Below, in pieces: positions 1 through 6,258 of a stretch of DNA of 7,964 bases. Each line of letters starts with the position of its first letter. Position 1 is the first letter of the stretch. The position numbers and the translations under genes were made by a program. The stretch is from Desulfobacterales bacterium. GTDB taxonomy: Bacteria; Desulfobacterota; Desulfobacteria; Desulfobacterales; JAUCGF01. The stretch is taken from the NCBI GenBank assembly GCA_029940345.1, contig JAOZRC010000224.1, positions 1 to 7,964 on the forward strand. Reading direction: 5' to 3'. The notes beneath the pieces were generated by a model, which ran no database searches, was not told the DNA's origin, and saw only the letters and a list, made by a program, of their open reading frames with translations.

Positions 1-1
1 C

Positions 2-455
2 ATGTACCGGCAATTCGCTGACTCGAACAATTCGATCAGATTATGACCGACTACGATTTATGGAACAATGGCTGATACGATGAAGTCAGAGTTAATCTCG
101 AAAACAATGTGATTGCCATTGAAAACGAACTGGCAGGCGACACAACGCATTACCATGCCTTTTCAGGCTTCGAAACCGTAACATACGAGGATGAGAAGGG
201 GAAAGAAAAGAAAAAATCCCAATCGAAACTGACTGAAAATTGCCGTTGCCAGGACCCTGTGAATTGTCCTCATCCTTATCAGTTAGCCGATGACGGCGCC
301 GGCACGATTGTCAAAGGCGGTAAAAAGTATATATGGGGTCACAAGGCATCCGTATTAGGTTTTCCCGCACAAGGCATCCCGCTCGACGCGACTGCCGTGG
401 CTGACGCTGCCACCTTCGACGGTGCGACCCTTTATCCGCATGTTGCGAAAGCGCT
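2..455 (+). pseudogene. Decayed DDE transposase remnant (5' damaged, 3' truncated)
   Basis: The + strand reads as an internal piece of a DDE transposase of a kind frequent in Deltaproteobacteria. It shows a Cys-rich stretch (CRCQDPVNCPHP), then KKYIWGHKAS, then PLDATAVADAATFDGATLYPHV, split here as PLDATAVADAA and TFDGATLYPHV, whose Asp residues resemble the catalytic part of IS4/IS1182-like enzymes. Family assignment is from memory of the motif style. The gene is broken: an in-frame TGA at 73-75 interrupts LEQFDQIMTDYDLWNNG, and the start seems to shift frame near 20-28, where MYRQFAD is read in another frame. The longest open stretch begins at a GTG at 109 and formally stays open to 657. 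Beyond about 455 that frame looks unrelated, because the opposite strand there encodes a different transposase. It is a dead fragment and may begin before the window. Confidence 0.7.
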
Positions 456-611
456 CAATTTGCAGTCACCTACATATATCACATCATCATTGCCAAGGTA
501 TTCGTTCATCCGCCTTATGAGCGGTCTGTACAATCCGTCGTCCGCTTTCTCTCCCGAAACGACATCGGACGCCAAAGGCATTCCCAGGGGATCAAGAGCT
601 CCGGACATTAT
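435..611 (-). pseudogene. Read-through remainder of the IS1634-type transposase
   Basis: Reading the minus strand in the same frame past the TGA at 612-614 gives continued homology. IMSGALDPLGMPLASD is followed by VVSGEKADDGLYRPLI and then VIYVGDCKLSAFATCG, ending at a TAA at 432-434. LDPLGMPLA, SGEKADDGLY and VGDCKLSA are standard for this family, and the Asp of VGDCK is its second catalytic residue. The TGA is therefore a nonsense lesion in one transposase gene and not its natural end. The third catalytic residue and the C-terminus are missing: the sequence breaks at about 435-455, where the other transposase begins on the + strand. The large overlapping + frame here is a shadow. Confidence 0.8.
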
Positions 612-1532
612 TCAGATCTGCGGTCGATGCGGGTCATCTTTACTGACACCTCTCTGAAAAAGACCTCCCTCTACTATCTGATGATAGCCGGATACCGTTG
701 TCGCATCACATCTTACTATTTCTTTAGGCAATGCGTAAGCTTCGATCGTACGCTCACTGAGCGCCTTTTCTATTTTTTCCCAATACTCTCTCGCACTTAA
801 CTTTTTTAACAATATTCCCAAACGATCATCTGTGAAATCTGGCTCTTCTATCTCCTGACCCATTATATCACTTAATATTATTCGCATATTTTTTATATAT
901 TCCCGCATTGAAACCTTGCGATGATCACCTTCCGATAAAATATATGCCAGCCTGATTATACATGTCCGGCCCCAACTCAAATCTCTTTGTTTCCAGTGCA
1001 CCGGAATGTGATTGTCTATTACCCTATCCATACCCATCTGCTTCATTATTCCAAGCAACAACGGTATATCATCCGCACGTTCTGTAATAATATCAAGCGC
1101 TGCGGCAGCCTGCAGTCCTTTTATGGGATTTTCAGTTGACAGCTTATTTCCTTGGAACCGGCTGCTTTTCAGATCATTATGCTCTTCACCCGTAACAGAT
1201 AATGCTCTCTTTTTGCTTTTCTGGCTTTTTACTGCTGCCGATTTTTTACCTCGCACAATTATATCGTCAGGCTTCTTCTTTTTCCTCTTTCCTTTGCCTC
1301 TCTTATCTTCCGCTAGTTTGGGAATACGCGGTCTAATTCTTCCGGAAGCTCCGTTTCGACTCGTTCCACCGCGCGATGTGGCGTTGCCGCCATTTCCGCT
1401 TTGGGCGCGCCCTTCGCTTTTAGCAAAGCCTGTTCCATCAGGAGTTGGAATCTCATGCGCCTCTGATTTTGCGCACGATCCTATAACTATAATAAAAACT
1501 GACACTGACAGCCAAAATGATTTTAATTTCAT
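612..1532 (-). CDS. Chimeric ORF: secreted/lipoprotein-like N-terminus fused to IS1634-type transposase N-terminal half
   Basis: The open frame encodes 306 residues. Residues 1-20 look like a signal peptide with a lipobox-like IGSC ending at Cys20. Residues 30-130 are low complexity, first Gly/Ser/Asn rich and then Lys/Arg rich (KGKRKKKKP). From about residue 132 it matches the N-terminal half of IS1634-type (DUF4277-like) transposases: ERADDIPLLLGIMKQMG, AYILSEGDHRKVS, DFTDDRL, and the first catalytic Asp in CDATTVSGYH (Asp276). It stops with TGA at 612-614 right after SKDDPHRPQI, where relatives continue. Two positions where relatives usually carry Trp are Arg (SWGRTCIIRLAYIL), which suggests decay. 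The ATG at 1530-1532 has GAGGAG eight bases upstream, so translation may still start. The transposase part is almost certainly inactive. The fusion is probably an insertion into a secreted-protein gene whose own downstream part is lost. Confidence 0.75.
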   Translation of the reverse strand: MKLKSFWLSVSVFIIVIGSCAKSEAHEIPTPDGTGFAKSEGRAQSGNGGNATSRGGTSRNGASGRIRPRIPKLAEDKRGKGKRKKKKPDDIIVRGKKSAAVKSQKSKKRALSVTGEEHNDLKSSRFQGNKLSTENPIKGLQAAAALDIITERADDIPLLLGIMKQMGMDRVIDNHIPVHWKQRDLSWGRTCIIRLAYILSEGDHRKVSMREYIKNMRIILSDIMGQEIEEPDFTDDRLGILLKKLSAREYWEKIEKALSERTIEAYALPKEIVRCDATTVSGYHQIVEGGLFQRGVSKDDPHRPQI

Positions 1533-1563
1533 CTTTATCTCTCCTCTGTGTTTTATTCAGAAA

Positions 1564-1592
1564 AGAGTAGGTCATCTTGGCCACATTGTCAA
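1564..1592 (-). promoter_or_regulatory. Candidate sigma70 promoter for the chimeric lipoprotein/transposase ORF
   Basis: On the minus strand a perfect TTGACA (1587-1592) is followed by a 17-base spacer and TACTCT (1564-1569), which matches the -10 consensus at only three of six positions. Position fits: transcription would start about 25 bases before the ATG at 1532 and include the GAGGAG ribosome-binding site at 1541-1546. The weak -10 keeps confidence low. Confidence 0.4.
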
Positions 1593-1783
1593 TCTGATTT
1601 GTTAAGATTCTATCAATTTTTATAACATCCTAATTATATAGTAAAAATCACTGTTTGATTTAATTGAAATAACATGTTATTTATTAAGCGAATGTTAAGC
1701 TTATTTAAATAATTGAATAATCAGATTTGGCGTGGTTTTAAAAACCTAATTAAAACAGATGGTTACCGGTAATCTAACAAAGT
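1593..1783. other. AT-rich gap with a 16-bp perfect palindrome
   Basis: This stretch holds no coding signal that I can see. It is very AT rich. It includes the perfect palindrome AAATAACATGTTATTT at 1667-1682, which could be a dimer-binding site or simply a chance feature of AT-rich DNA. Homology to the ABC transporter remnant starts only at about 1784, so one breakpoint of the rearranged DNA lies near 1775-1785. Confidence 0.5.
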
Positions 1784-2170
1784 AGAATTAGGAAAGGCGT
1801 TAAATTTCATGATGGCACTGATTTTACAGCCGAGGCAGTAAAATTCTCCATTGAAAGAACTAAGAAAATTGGCAAGGGCGCTGCATTTATCTGGGGTGAT
1901 TTAAAAGAAATCAAGATTATCGACGATTATACAGTCAAATTTGTTTTAAAAAAGACGGTTCCCTTGCCGCAAATCGCAGCTTCAGCATACGCATCCTATA
2001 TTATGAGTCCTAAAGTCGGGGATAAAGATATCGAATGGCTTAATAAGGGAAATGATGCCGGAACCGGGCCCTACACAATGAAAAATTATAAGAATGGCGA
2101 ATCCTGGATGCTGGCAAAGTTCGATGGTTACTGGAGAGGTTGGGATGGAAAGCATGTTGAAAATATCCTG
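1784..2170 (+). pseudogene. Fragment of a peptide/nickel-type ABC substrate-binding protein (OppA/DppA family, SBP_bac_5)
   Basis: The frame reads IRKGVKFHDGTDFTAEAVKF, then SIERTKK and a VKFVLKK segment, and further on GTGPYTMKNYKNGES and FDGYWRGWDGKHVENIL. This is the family's classic order: L(R/K)xGVKFHDGTPFTAxDVxFS, then GTGPYxLxxW, then a YW segment. Only about 129 residues remain of a protein normally around 500-600 residues. The signal peptide and the whole C-terminal lobe are missing. An in-frame TAA lies just upstream at 1775-1777, and no proper ATG precedes the homology; a TTG at 1964 is internal. The 3' end runs in frame straight into a scrap of an ATPase gene. It is a dead fragment of an opp/dpp-type peptide import operon. 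Confidence 0.85.
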
Positions 2171-2197
2171 GGCAAGCGGATTTCCATGGTGTTCCAG
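2171..2197 (+). pseudogene. Nine-codon remnant of an OppD/DppD-type ATPase (Q-loop region)
   Basis: In frame with the substrate-binding protein fragment, the sequence switches abruptly to GKRISMVFQ. That is how the Q-loop segment of OppD/DppD-type ATPases reads (typically RGKxISMxFQEPMxSLNP). The match then ends. At nine residues it could be chance, but the next fragment comes from the sister ATPase at the same Q-loop, which makes a scrambled operon the simplest reading. Confidence 0.45.
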
Positions 2198-2199
2198 AT

Positions 2200-2469
2200 A
2201 GAGCAAATATGCAGATGGTGTTTCAGGACCCAAAAGCCTCGTTGAATCCAAAGATGACGATATTTAAAATCTTAAGGGAAGCCTTGGTTTTAAATAAACG
2301 GATCGCAAAGGAAGACTATCTTGAGCAGGCTGTGAAACTGCTCAACCTTGTCGATTTAAGACCGGAACATATCTACCGGTATCCCCATGAATTTTCAGGA
2401 AGCCAGCAACAGATCTACATGATCGTAACCGCGCGTGAGGGTGTGGCGCGGGAAGCTATCCCGCGTTAG
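2200..2469 (+). pseudogene. Fragment of an OppF/DppF-type peptide ABC transporter ATPase
   Basis: From RANMQMVFQDPKASLNPKMT the frame follows OppF/DppF-type ATPases: the Q-loop FQDPxASLNP, then AVKLLNLVDL, then RPEHIYRYPHEFSGSQQQ. The last part is the ABC signature, normally HEFSGGQRQR, here with Gly to Ser and the final Arg to Ile. Walker A is missing at the 5' end, and Walker B, the D-loop and the H-loop are missing at the 3' end, so it cannot be an active ATPase. An ATG at 2209 opens an 86-residue frame, but the homology starts a few codons earlier. The last residues (REAIPR) are encoded by a REP-like palindrome at 2446-2466, so the repeat seems to have landed at, or marks, the truncation point. 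Confidence 0.85.
2446..2466 (+). repeat. REP-like hairpin, copy 1
   Basis: The core GCGGGAAGCTATCCCGC (2448-2464) folds as a perfect stem with an AGCTA loop, and the C2447-G2465 pair adds a seventh base pair. It shares its layout with the hairpins at 4308, 4355 and 6240. It overlaps the stop end of the OppF-like fragment and lies 60 bases before the oxidoreductase gene. Confidence 0.7.
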
Positions 2470-2525
2470 CTTACACGTAGAGGGAGTGAACAGTTACACT
2501 GAAACAGGTATTTAAGGAGATCGGT

Positions 2526-4274
2526 ATGCAGGGATTTTATAACAGGATAATAAACATTGATCTGACAAAAAAAGAGTTCCAGGTTCAAAATATTAAAAAA
2601 AATATTTATGAGAAATATCTTGGCGGTAAAGGGCTTGCCTCATGGCTGCTGGTTGACCGCAATCCTAAGGGTGTTGATCCCCTGGCAGGTGACAACCACC
2701 TGATCTTTGCCACAGGGGCAGTCACCGGGGGCATGGTATGGGGATCATCAAGGTACGGTGTATTTACCAAGTCTCCCCTGACCGGTTTCTATGCAGAATC
2801 CTATTCTGGCGGACGGGTGCCTGAAGCCATCAGTGCCACAGGATTTGATGCCATTGTGGTTCAAGGGAAAGCCAGAGATATTACCTTAATAGAAATCACA
2901 CCGGATGAGGTCATCTTTCATGCTGCTTCGGATCTTAAAGGTAAAGATACCTTTGAAACTGAAGAAGCCGTGAAAAAAAAATATTGCAATAAAAAACAAA
3001 AGGGATGGAAAACAGGCGCCGTGGTTGTCGGTCCGGCTGCTGAAAACGGGGTGTTGTTCTCGATCATAAAAAATGACGGATGGCGGTGTGCCGGAAGGGC
3101 CGGCACCGGAACAGTCATGGGGTCCAAGAACCTGAAAGCCATTGTGTTTTCCGGGGATAAAAAACGAAGCCCCCATGACGCCAAGGCCCTGATCAGATTA
3201 TCCAAAAAGCTGGCCGCAGAATCCAGGGATCTCCCGGCAGCCCATGCCTATAAAACCATGGGCACCTCCCAGATGGTCAAAATCATGAATAAAGCCAAGG
3301 CGTTTCCCACAAAATGTTGGACCAGGGGAGAGGCGCCTCATTGGGACAAAATCAGTGCGGATGCGCTTCACAACCAATGTGAAGTCACTCCCCATGCCTG
3401 TGCCAAGTGCTACCTGTCCTGCGGCCGGATGACAAGAGTATTGCAGGGCCGTCATAAGGGGCTGATCATAGAAGGACCAGAGTACGAGACCATCTATACC
3501 TTTGGCGGTCTTTGCATGATCGATTCCATTGAAGAGATCGCCTATCTTAATCACCTTTGCGACGGGCTTGGAATGGATACGATAACAGCAGGCAACCTCT
3601 GTGCATTTGCCATGGCGGCTTTCGAACAGGGTCGCTCAGACTATGAGATTCATTTTGGAGATGCCGAAAAAATAGCCGATCTCTTAAAACTAATATCCGA
3701 TAGAAAAAGAATCGGTCAACTTCTGTCAACGGGAATCATCCCCACTGCCAAAGCCTGGGCTATGGAAGATCAGGCCGTTCATGTCAAAGGTATGGAGCCC
3801 GCCGGTTACGATCCCCGGGTACTCAAAGGCATGGGGCTGGGCTATGCAACATCTGACCGGGGTGCCTGCCATCTTCGGGCAACCTTCTACAAGCCAGAGC
3901 TTGCCGGGATTATCGAGCCTGGCCAGATAGAGGGAAAAGCCAAAGTATTTATTGATTTTGAAGACAGGCTTACCCTGTTTGATTCCATGATCCTCTGTAA
4001 ATTTTTCAGAGATATTTATCCCTGGGAGCTTCTAGGAACACTGGTGTCGGCATCAACAGGAATTGACGGGTCTCTGGAAAACCTACAGGAAATTGCACAG
4101 TCAATTTCTTCAAAAGTAAGGCAATTCAATCTTCGTGAAGGCATGACTATGGAACATGAAAAATTGCCTGCCGCTTTCCACAAAAAACTTGAAGATTCAG
4201 GAGATGTTATTACAGAAGATGAGTTCGGCATATTATTAAAAGAGTATTATTCTCTGCGAAAGTGGAATGAATAA
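2526..4274 (+). CDS. aor: Aldehyde:ferredoxin oxidoreductase family protein (tungstopterin, 4Fe-4S)
   Basis: This intact gene encodes 582 residues, close to the usual 600 or so of the family. AOR enzymes oxidise aldehydes to acids in the cytoplasm, passing electrons to ferredoxin by way of a bis-tungstopterin and one [4Fe-4S] cluster. The N-terminal domain is classic: YLGGKGLASWLL (31-42), SRYGVFTKSPLTGFYAESYS (75-94), and the pterin-contacting AGRAGTGTVMGSKNLKA (189-205). Cluster ligands are Cys292, Cys295 and Cys299 (CAKCYLSC) plus Cys491 (DSMILC). EGPEYE (316-321) and His449 (DRGACHLRA) match active-site positions known from the Pyrococcus enzyme. The start is fixed by AAGGAGA five bases before the ATG. 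No ferredoxin, MoaD-like or tungstate transport gene is adjacent, so substrate and partner are unknown. A role as the benzoyl-CoA reductase subunit BamB, a related family, seems less likely without bam neighbours. Confidence 0.93.
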   Translation: MQGFYNRIINIDLTKKEFQVQNIKKNIYEKYLGGKGLASWLLVDRNPKGVDPLAGDNHLIFATGAVTGGMVWGSSRYGVFTKSPLTGFYAESYSGGRVPEAISATGFDAIVVQGKARDITLIEITPDEVIFHAASDLKGKDTFETEEAVKKKYCNKKQKGWKTGAVVVGPAAENGVLFSIIKNDGWRCAGRAGTGTVMGSKNLKAIVFSGDKKRSPHDAKALIRLSKKLAAESRDLPAAHAYKTMGTSQMVKIMNKAKAFPTKCWTRGEAPHWDKISADALHNQCEVTPHACAKCYLSCGRMTRVLQGRHKGLIIEGPEYETIYTFGGLCMIDSIEEIAYLNHLCDGLGMDTITAGNLCAFAMAAFEQGRSDYEIHFGDAEKIADLLKLISDRKRIGQLLSTGIIPTAKAWAMEDQAVHVKGMEPAGYDPRVLKGMGLGYATSDRGACHLRATFYKPELAGIIEPGQIEGKAKVFIDFEDRLTLFDSMILCKFFRDIYPWELLGTLVSASTGIDGSLENLQEIAQSISSKVRQFNLREGMTMEHEKLPAAFHKKLEDSGDVITEDEFGILLKEYYSLRKWNE

Positions 4275-4307
4275 TCCGGCTACCAGCACAAGGCAAGACA
4301 AAGTAAA

Positions 4308-4324
4308 GCGGAAAGCCGTTCCGC
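4308..4324 (+). repeat. REP-like hairpin, copy 2
   Basis: GCGGAAAGCCGTTCCGC forms a six-base stem (GCGGAA/TTCCGC) with a five-base loop, 34 bases after the oxidoreductase stop codon. With its flanks (4305-4326) it matches, inverted and at 21 of 22 positions, the copy at 6238-6259. It also pairs with copy 3 to give a larger inverted repeat, and could act as a 3' mRNA stabiliser or weak terminator. Confidence 0.7.
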
Positions 4325-4352
4325 TTCTTCAACCTTGATGCGGCTATGAACG

Positions 4353-4373
4353 ACGCGGAACAGCTTTCCGCGC
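4353..4373 (-). repeat. REP-like hairpin, copy 3 (inverted partner of copy 2)
   Basis: On the minus strand the core (4355-4371) reads GCGGAAAGCTGTTCCGC. It differs from copy 2 by one loop base and lies in opposite orientation 30 bases away, as in paired REP (BIME-like) arrangements. With two flanking bases on each side it matches copy 1 at 18 of 21 positions. Confidence 0.7.
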
Positions 4374-4479
4374 TACATTAGTATCCCGGCTAATGTCGGC
4401 AGCCCTCTTGACAAACATCCGGTATACTAATAGATATTGTGTTTTTGTTTTTATGTCCAGCCCCATAATATGATTCTGG

Positions 4480-4584
4480 TATAGACTTTCAGATAATTGA
4501 TGTCACAAGGCCAGAAGGAGAAGGCTGTATTGTAATACGCCGACGACTGATAACGCAGTGACATTATTTATCTGAACGTCTATA
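4480..4584. mobile_element. MITE-like element, 105 bp, with 27-bp imperfect terminal inverted repeats
   Basis: The left end (4480-4506, beginning TATAGACTTTCAGATAA) and the reverse complement of the right end (4558-4584, beginning TATAGACGTTCAGATAA) agree at 24 of 27 positions, separated by 51 bases with no coding capacity. Both outer ends read TATA, which fits a TA target duplication as made by IS630/Tc1/mariner-type transposases. The parent element is not in the window. Inside lies a small hairpin (GTATT-GT-AATAC). The element sits in the gap between the oxidoreductase and the ATPase-nuclease genes. Confidence 0.65.
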
Positions 4585-4586
4585 AA
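4558..4586 (+). promoter_or_regulatory. Outward sigma70-type promoter in the right end of the MITE-like element
   Basis: GTGACA (4558-4563, five of six matches to the -35 consensus), a 17-base spacer, and TATAAA (4581-4586, five of six to the -10 consensus). The promoter lies almost wholly within the right terminal repeat and points at the ATPase-nuclease gene, predicting a leader of about 60 bases. It is the best promoter-like sequence I found in the gap upstream of that gene. Confidence 0.6.
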
Positions 4587-4652
4587 TCCATACGGATCAG
4601 CGGTTCATATAGTCATCCATAGCATCCAAAGTTCGCCATAGGGGAGGAACCA

Positions 4653-6239
4653 ATGCGTCGTTTTCATTCTTACGGGCCAGTCAATAGCAAACACCATTTT
4701 TGTGTTGCGCGTAATGATTTGATAAAACAATGTACGGAACAACTTGTGGGTGACCCGCAAGATGGCGGCCACTATTTTACGATTTGGGCGTCACGCCAAA
4801 ATGGCAAAACCTGGTTGATGCGTCAGGTGAAAAAGCGTATTGAAGCGCAATATGGCAGCCGATTTATCTGCATGGCGCTTTCCATGCAAGGGTTGATTAT
4901 GGAAGATAACGATCCTGACGAAGTTTTTTTTGATCATGTTCCTAATTTGATTCGAAAAGGATCGAAGTTAAAAATTAAAGCGCCTGTGAAATGGGATGGG
5001 TGGACCGATTTATTTGCAGCGGATATTGGAATTTTTGATCGCCCGGTACTCCTGTTTATTGACGAATTCGACAGCCTTCCGGCCAGAATCATTGATCGGT
5101 TGGTGACGCTTTTTCGGGACATGCACCTGAATCGTGAGGATTCGATGCTTCACGGCCTGGCCTTGATTGGCGTGCGCGCAGTTCTCGGCGTAGGAAGCGA
5201 CAGCGGTTCGCCGTTCAATATTCAACGCGCCTTGCATGTGCCGAATTTCACATCTGAAGAAGTGAATGGCCTGTTTCGACAATATCAGGAAGAAAGCGGC
5301 CAAAAAATTATGCCTGAAGTCGTTGAGCAGGTGTATGAATCCACATGCGGACAGCCAGGGCTGGTGTGCTGGTTCGGCGAGCTTCTTACGGAAAAATACA
5401 ATCCGGGCCAGGCTGTGGCAATTCAGCCCGAACACTGGCAGGATGTTTACAATCGCGCCTTACACCTTGAGTGGAATAATACGGTTTTAAACCTGGTCAA
5501 AAAGGCTCAGGGTCGTTACAGACCTTATGTTCTGGAGCTGTTCTCCAAAGCGGACATTAAGTTTTCCCTGGATGCTGACTGGTGCAACTATTTATATCTG
5601 AACGGTGTTATTGATTCGGCAGAAACCATAGAACCATCCGGCCAAAAAGTTTTTACTTGCCGATTGGCATCACCTTTTATCCAATTGCGCCTTTATAACG
5701 CCCTCACCCACAGTCTGCTCGACATCCATACACCGGCGTTGGCGCTGGACCCCTTGGATGAGCTTGAAGACGTTTTTGAAGGAGCGCAACTGAACGTAAC
5801 GGCGCTGCTAAGGCGCTATAAAGATTATCTGGCGCGGTTGAAAGCCAAGGGGTTGAACCCATGGAAGGACCAACCCCGGCGCAAAGACCTGCATTATACT
5901 GAGGCAGTGGGGCATTTTCATCTGTATCACTGGCTGCAAAACGCGCTGGGACGAATATGCATAATCAGCCCGGAGTTTCCCACTGGCAACGGCAAGGTGG
6001 ATTTGCACTTGCAATGCGGCGAGCAAAGAGGGTTGATTGAGGTCAAAAGTTTTACCGGCGCTGTGCAATTAAAGGAAGCTCGCAAGCAGGCGGCCGATTA
6101 TGCCAAAAAATGCGAACTTGATGCGGTTTCGCTGGCACTGTTTGCACCGCTTACCGATGAAACGGTGTTGGCAAAGCTTTCAACCGAAGATATCATTGAT
6201 CGTGTCACCGTAAGTGTGACGGCGATCGGGTGGGTATAA
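4653..6239 (+). CDS. AAA-type P-loop ATPase fused to a C-terminal PD-(D/E)XK nuclease-like domain
   Basis: The product has 528 residues. The ATPase part has a variant Walker A, ASRQNGKT (46-53), with Ala for the usual first Gly, resembling the APRQTGKT form I associate with related ATPases. Walker B is VLLFIDEFD (132-140), and LALIGVRAVLGV (169-180) is a sensor-like strand. The layout resembles AAA-like (PF14516) or AAA_14 proteins. The C-terminal domain shows a PD-(D/E)XK pattern: GKVDL (Asp450), LIEVKSF (Glu463 and Lys465), then QAADY (Gln479, Tyr483), with Glu416 a possible first acidic residue. No transmembrane segment is visible. The start is fixed by GGAGG five bases before the ATG. It stands alone on its strand and ends 19 bases before the convergent ablB. 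Function is unknown; a role in defence, mobile DNA or DNA processing is inference from the ATPase-nuclease architecture. Confidence 0.85.
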   Translation: MRRFHSYGPVNSKHHFCVARNDLIKQCTEQLVGDPQDGGHYFTIWASRQNGKTWLMRQVKKRIEAQYGSRFICMALSMQGLIMEDNDPDEVFFDHVPNLIRKGSKLKIKAPVKWDGWTDLFAADIGIFDRPVLLFIDEFDSLPARIIDRLVTLFRDMHLNREDSMLHGLALIGVRAVLGVGSDSGSPFNIQRALHVPNFTSEEVNGLFRQYQEESGQKIMPEVVEQVYESTCGQPGLVCWFGELLTEKYNPGQAVAIQPEHWQDVYNRALHLEWNNTVLNLVKKAQGRYRPYVLELFSKADIKFSLDADWCNYLYLNGVIDSAETIEPSGQKVFTCRLASPFIQLRLYNALTHSLLDIHTPALALDPLDELEDVFEGAQLNVTALLRRYKDYLARLKAKGLNPWKDQPRRKDLHYTEAVGHFHLYHWLQNALGRICIISPEFPTGNGKVDLHLQCGEQRGLIEVKSFTGAVQLKEARKQAADYAKKCELDAVSLALFAPLTDETVLAKLSTEDIIDRVTVSVTAIGWV

Positions 6240-6256
6240 GCAGAACGGCTTTCCGC
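6240..6256 (-). repeat. REP-like hairpin, copy 4, in the convergent gap
   Basis: On the minus strand it reads GCGGAAAGCCGTTCTGC, identical to copy 2 except for one base, which turns a G-C stem pair into G-U when transcribed on that strand. It fills almost all of the 19 bases between the ends of the convergent ATPase-nuclease and ablB genes, where it could help end or protect both transcripts. There is no run of T, so it is not a classical terminator. Confidence 0.65.
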
Positions 6257-6258
6257 TT

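Noticed and set aside
455..657. The 3' part of the plus-strand transposase frame as real protein
   Set aside because: The minus strand here encodes clear IS1634-type motifs, so the plus reading is a shadow.
1012..1605. A 197-codon open frame on + opposite the chimeric ORF
   Set aside because: It is the antisense of the low-complexity and transposase sequence, has no recognisable domain, and its Phe/Leu/Ser richness is what reversing Lys/Glu/Arg-rich coding gives.
2886..3729. Several open frames on - inside the oxidoreductase gene
   Set aside because: All lie opposite a long, fully conserved coding frame and show no motifs or start signals.
4308..4373. A classical rho-independent terminator after the oxidoreductase gene
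   Set aside because: The stems are strong but no T run follows either hairpin; the recurrence elsewhere marks them as repeat elements, though a termination side effect is possible.
4408..4437. TTGACA at 4408-4413 as a promoter for the ATPase-nuclease gene
   Set aside because: The nearby TATACT is only nine bases away and no good -10 lies at 16-18 bases; the site at 4558-4586 is much better.
5010..5435. A 141-codon minus frame inside the ATPase-nuclease gene
   Set aside because: It is the antisense of conserved ATPase sequence and has no recognisable domain.
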